64,000 nt of DNA, taken from Candidatus Fermentibacter sp. GTDB taxonomy: Bacteria; Fermentibacterota; Fermentibacteria; Fermentibacterales; Fermentibacteraceae. Each line of letters begins with the position of its first letter. The first letter of the stretch is position 1. The notes under the pieces were generated by a model that was not told the DNA's origin, did no database searches, and saw only the letters and a list, made by a program, of their open reading frames with translations. Of this stretch, positions 62,191 through 64,000 are shown one piece after another. Where the stretch lies: positions 1 through 64,000 of the forward strand of contig JAUCPW010000023.1 of the NCBI GenBank assembly GCA_030373045.1, in the 5' to 3' direction. The position numbers and the translations under genes are program-made.

Positions 62191-62256
62191 ACCGGCCACC
62201 TCCAGGAATCGCGGAGATCCGCCGCGGAGGCCTCCCCCGGCGGCATCCGCAACCTT
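62191..62256 (-). repeat. conserved leader of the secreted-protein pair, copy 2
   Basis: Second copy of the 66-base element (64 of 66 identical to 60504-60569). Conserved hairpins and ribosome site as for copy 1. Upstream of it the two regions diverge. Confidence 0.72.
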
Positions 62257-62337
62257 TTACCAAGGTAAACATATGGCATCGTCTGGAAGGAGTACACGTC
62301 CGGCAATCCGTCGGGGATTCAGGATGGCTGTATCGGA

Positions 62338-63339
62338 TCAGTCCGTCGGGGGCCGAACCACCCTCCCGGTCCTCTCGAAGGTCGACAGTACCCCCATGTG
62401 CCGTTCGACAGCCTTCTCGAACCACTGGCCGTGGAACCTGGCGATGTAGTTGAGCTTCCAGAGGATCCTGCCGATCTGGAGCGGCTCGATGGGGTCCTCC
62501 GGCCAGTCGAGCAGGTGTTCGTAACCTAGCCGGAAGGCCGCGAGCAGGACGGCGTACCTTTCGTCGCCTGTCGCCTCGAGCAGGTCGAGCATGGCCATCG
62601 CGATGTCGTGGCTGCGGAACCCGTTGACGGTGTCCTCGAAGTCGAACGGATGCAGCCTTCCGTGGTGCAGTTTGATGTTGTCGTGCCAGAGGTCGCAGTG
62701 GATGACCCCGAGGTCGGCCCGGTCGATCCGGTCATAGGCCCCCTCGACGAGACTGTGCATCCTAAGCACGGCCTCGCGGCTCTGTGCCGGCAGCCGTGCG
62801 AGAGTCGCCTCTTCGAACAGCAGGTTCGGCTCGCCGCGCGAGAGCCAGTGCTCGAAGCGCCTGGTCGTGAAGCCGGCCGGAGGCGTCCATGCCTTGCCGT
62901 GGATGTGGAGCCTGGCGAACAGGAGGCCCATCTTCGCCATGTTGCCCTCCGACAGGTATCCGCCGAGAATCCTGCCGGGAACCCGTGTCATCAGGGTGAC
63001 GTGCCTCGGTTCCGGCACCCCGTCTGTCCGGAGTTCGAAGACCGGGAGGCCGTCTCGCGTGCGGATCACCTCCGGTGCGCCGACATCGGTATCTCTGGCG
63101 AGCGCCTCGAGCCACATAGACTCGGAACGGAGATCGTCCAGGGTGCGCCAGGAGGGATGGCCGAGCCGAAGCATGAGGCGTCGGCCGTCACGGGTCGTCA
63201 CCCGGTAGTGGAGGTTCGTCACGGCGGCATGGAACTCGATCGCCGGGTCAGGCAGATCGTAGTGCGACAGCGCGAGCTTCGCAAGGTCGAAGAGACGCCG
63301 CCGCCTCCCGGCCGGTGTCAGTGCATCGAATTCTTCCAC
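62338..63339 (-). CDS. APH/HSK2-type phosphotransferase
   Basis: A 333-residue aminoglycoside phosphotransferase-fold kinase. The Brenner motif is VIHCDLWHDNIKLHHG (His-x-Asp-x4-Asn), with HPFDFEDTVNG the metal-binding Asp. The N-lobe contains VTNLHYRVTTRDGRRLMLRL. Such kinases act on small alcohols or choline-like substrates, or on drugs; homoserine kinase type II and CotS-like are alternatives. GTG 63339 has no SD sequence but a near-perfect promoter directly upstream, so it is probably leaderless. Confidence 0.87.
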   Translation of the reverse strand: MEEFDALTPAGRRRRLFDLAKLALSHYDLPDPAIEFHAAVTNLHYRVTTRDGRRLMLRLGHPSWRTLDDLRSESMWLEALARDTDVGAPEVIRTRDGLPVFELRTDGVPEPRHVTLMTRVPGRILGGYLSEGNMAKMGLLFARLHIHGKAWTPPAGFTTRRFEHWLSRGEPNLLFEEATLARLPAQSREAVLRMHSLVEGAYDRIDRADLGVIHCDLWHDNIKLHHGRLHPFDFEDTVNGFRSHDIAMAMLDLLEATGDERYAVLLAAFRLGYEHLLDWPEDPIEPLQIGRILWKLNYIARFHGQWFEKAVERHMGVLSTFERTGRVVRPPTD

Positions 63340-63344
63340 ACCGG

Positions 63345-63373
63345 AGTATCTGTGCTCTCCGAGCGATGGTCAA
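63345..63373 (-). promoter_or_regulatory. promoter of the APH-type kinase gene, leaderless arrangement
   Basis: Minus-strand TTGACC (63368-63373), 17-base spacer, GATACT (63345-63350), then five bases to the GTG start. It is the best promoter match of the three leaderless candidates (recG, alr and this one). Confidence 0.6.
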
Positions 63374-63487
63374 CGAAAACCGATCCCTTCACACGGGAGT
63401 CAGGCCGGCACCGGCACGGCCGGGCAACGGTGACATGGCGCCGAGGGTTCGTCATCATTGCACATCCAATTCAGAAGGAGGCGGCGT

Positions 63488-63931
63488 TTGTACTGGAAGC
63501 CGGCTCTCCTGGGCGTGGTGTGCTTCCTGGCCCAGACGGGCGGCAAGGCCTGTGCGGCCGTTGCCTGGCCGACCGCCCAGATCCAGTATTCCTGGCCGCT
63601 CAGGCTGGGCGGCGAGATAGGGGTCAACTTCAACAGGTCGTCGGACTTCTGGGAGATGGCCGGGCCATTCATCTCGGTTTCGGGCGGCCGGGACGGACTC
63701 GGGCTGAATGTCGGCCACAAGGAATTCCTCCCCTTCCTGGCGCCCATAGCCGCTGGAACAGGCCCGTCCGCACTCTACCTGTGGGACGACGGGGGCTCGA
63801 CCTTCGTCGGCGCCAGGGCCAGCATCTCCATCATGCTGGTATCCGTCTCCTCCGGAGCCTATCGGAGGGTCTCGGGCGACCTGCACGACGATTGGCTCTT
63901 CAGCCTCGGCGTCGGTGCGGGTTTCCCATAG
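63488..63931 (+). CDS. exported protein of unknown function
   Basis: A 147-residue protein from TTG 63488, which has AAGGAGG six bases upstream; an earlier in-frame start at 63458 would precede this ribosome site and is not favoured. The N-terminus is a signal peptide (ALLGVVCFLAQTGGKACA). The mature part contains QIQYSWPLRLGGEIGVNFN, SALYLWDDGGSTFVGARAS and DDWLFSLGVGAGF, patterns of an outer-membrane beta-barrel or lipid-binding protein, but no family was recognised. It is first in an apparent unit with the gene cut at the right edge. Confidence 0.75.
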   Translation: MYWKPALLGVVCFLAQTGGKACAAVAWPTAQIQYSWPLRLGGEIGVNFNRSSDFWEMAGPFISVSGGRDGLGLNVGHKEFLPFLAPIAAGTGPSALYLWDDGGSTFVGARASISIMLVSVSSGAYRRVSGDLHDDWLFSLGVGAGFP

Positions 63932-63939
63932 GAGGTGCC

Positions 63940-64000
63940 ATGTCCGGTGTGTTTCTCGTCCCGCTGATCGCACTCGCCGGTATCGAAGTACACGAATGGG
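63940..64000 (+). CDS. start of a further gene, cut by the window edge
   Basis: ATG 63940 with a perfect GGAGG (63931-63935), coding MSGVFLVPLIALAGIEVH before the window ends. The open frame is 20 codons long and begins with a hydrophobic segment. It follows the stop codon of the 63488-63931 gene by eight bases and is probably in the same operon. Nothing more can be said. Confidence 0.65.
   Translation, partial: MSGVFLVPLIALAGIEVHEW

Overview
The window is about 64 kb of GC-rich bacterial DNA with very tightly packed genes. The genes point to a Gram-negative cell: RlpA, a TonB-type C-terminal domain, several lipoproteins, and a secreted protein with a type IX secretion (T9SS) C-terminal sorting tail. 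Together with many TPR lipoproteins (one with a YFNTFYNA-type N-terminus) and an abundance of proteins of unknown function, this suggests an uncultivated lineage of the FCB superphylum, for example something near Fermentibacterota or Eisenbacteria. No rRNA or other marker in the window settles this. The left edge is not biological: bases 5-38 are a Nextera transposase adapter, and they cut off lon just before its protease domain.

Layout. (1) 39-6660, minus: lon (truncated), a small hsp20, a TPR/PEGA/TonB-domain protein, recG. (2) 6771-8773, plus: a TPR protein and the T9SS-exported protein. (3) 8770-14698, minus: panE, a YtxH-like protein, secA, a YfiM-like membrane protein, a TPR protein, a small exported protein. 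(4) 14786-22211, minus: the most interesting block, a ribosomal-peptide (RiPP) cassette with two radical SAM/SPASM enzymes, a PqqD-like protein, two homologous Cys-rich precursor-like peptides, an HPr-kinase-like protein, an S26 peptidase and an ABC exporter. It resembles the SynChlorMet (Scm) cassettes, for which, to my knowledge, no precursor had been assigned. (5) 22208-30664, minus: TPR protein, class A PBP, lipoprotein, PilB/GspE ATPase, pyrimidine-nucleoside phosphorylase, GYF-like repeat protein, joined by 4-base overlaps. (6) 30754-39674, minus: fructose-bisphosphate aldolase and a pyrimidine block (pyrC, pyrK, pyrD, pyrF) interleaved with envelope genes (TPR lipoprotein, rlpA, an AsmA-like/GT51 fusion). 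(7) 39754-42142, plus: Trk potassium uptake. (8) 42205-46515: lepB and an unknown gene diverge from mscS-radC-unknown across a large nested inverted repeat. (9) 46522-52197, minus: alr, an MBL hydrolase, namZ-like, a phosphoesterase, leuC/leuD-like. (10) 52296-64000: mixed single genes, including a DUF362 ferredoxin protein, mscL, arfB, a trypsin-like protease, a possible HEPN-methyltransferase fusion, and a paralogous pair of secreted proteins, one frameshifted by one base.

Expression style. Most genes are translationally coupled. The overlap NTGA occurs with all four bases, including two CTGA cases where CTG is the only sensible start; a third CTG start is likely for pyrC. Conversely, recG, alr and an APH-type kinase have no Shine-Dalgarno (SD) sequence and carry a -10 hexamer 5-6 bases before the start codon, so they look leaderless. 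No tRNA, rRNA, CRISPR array, insertion sequence or phage gene was seen, and no gap longer than about 225 bases lacks a gene.
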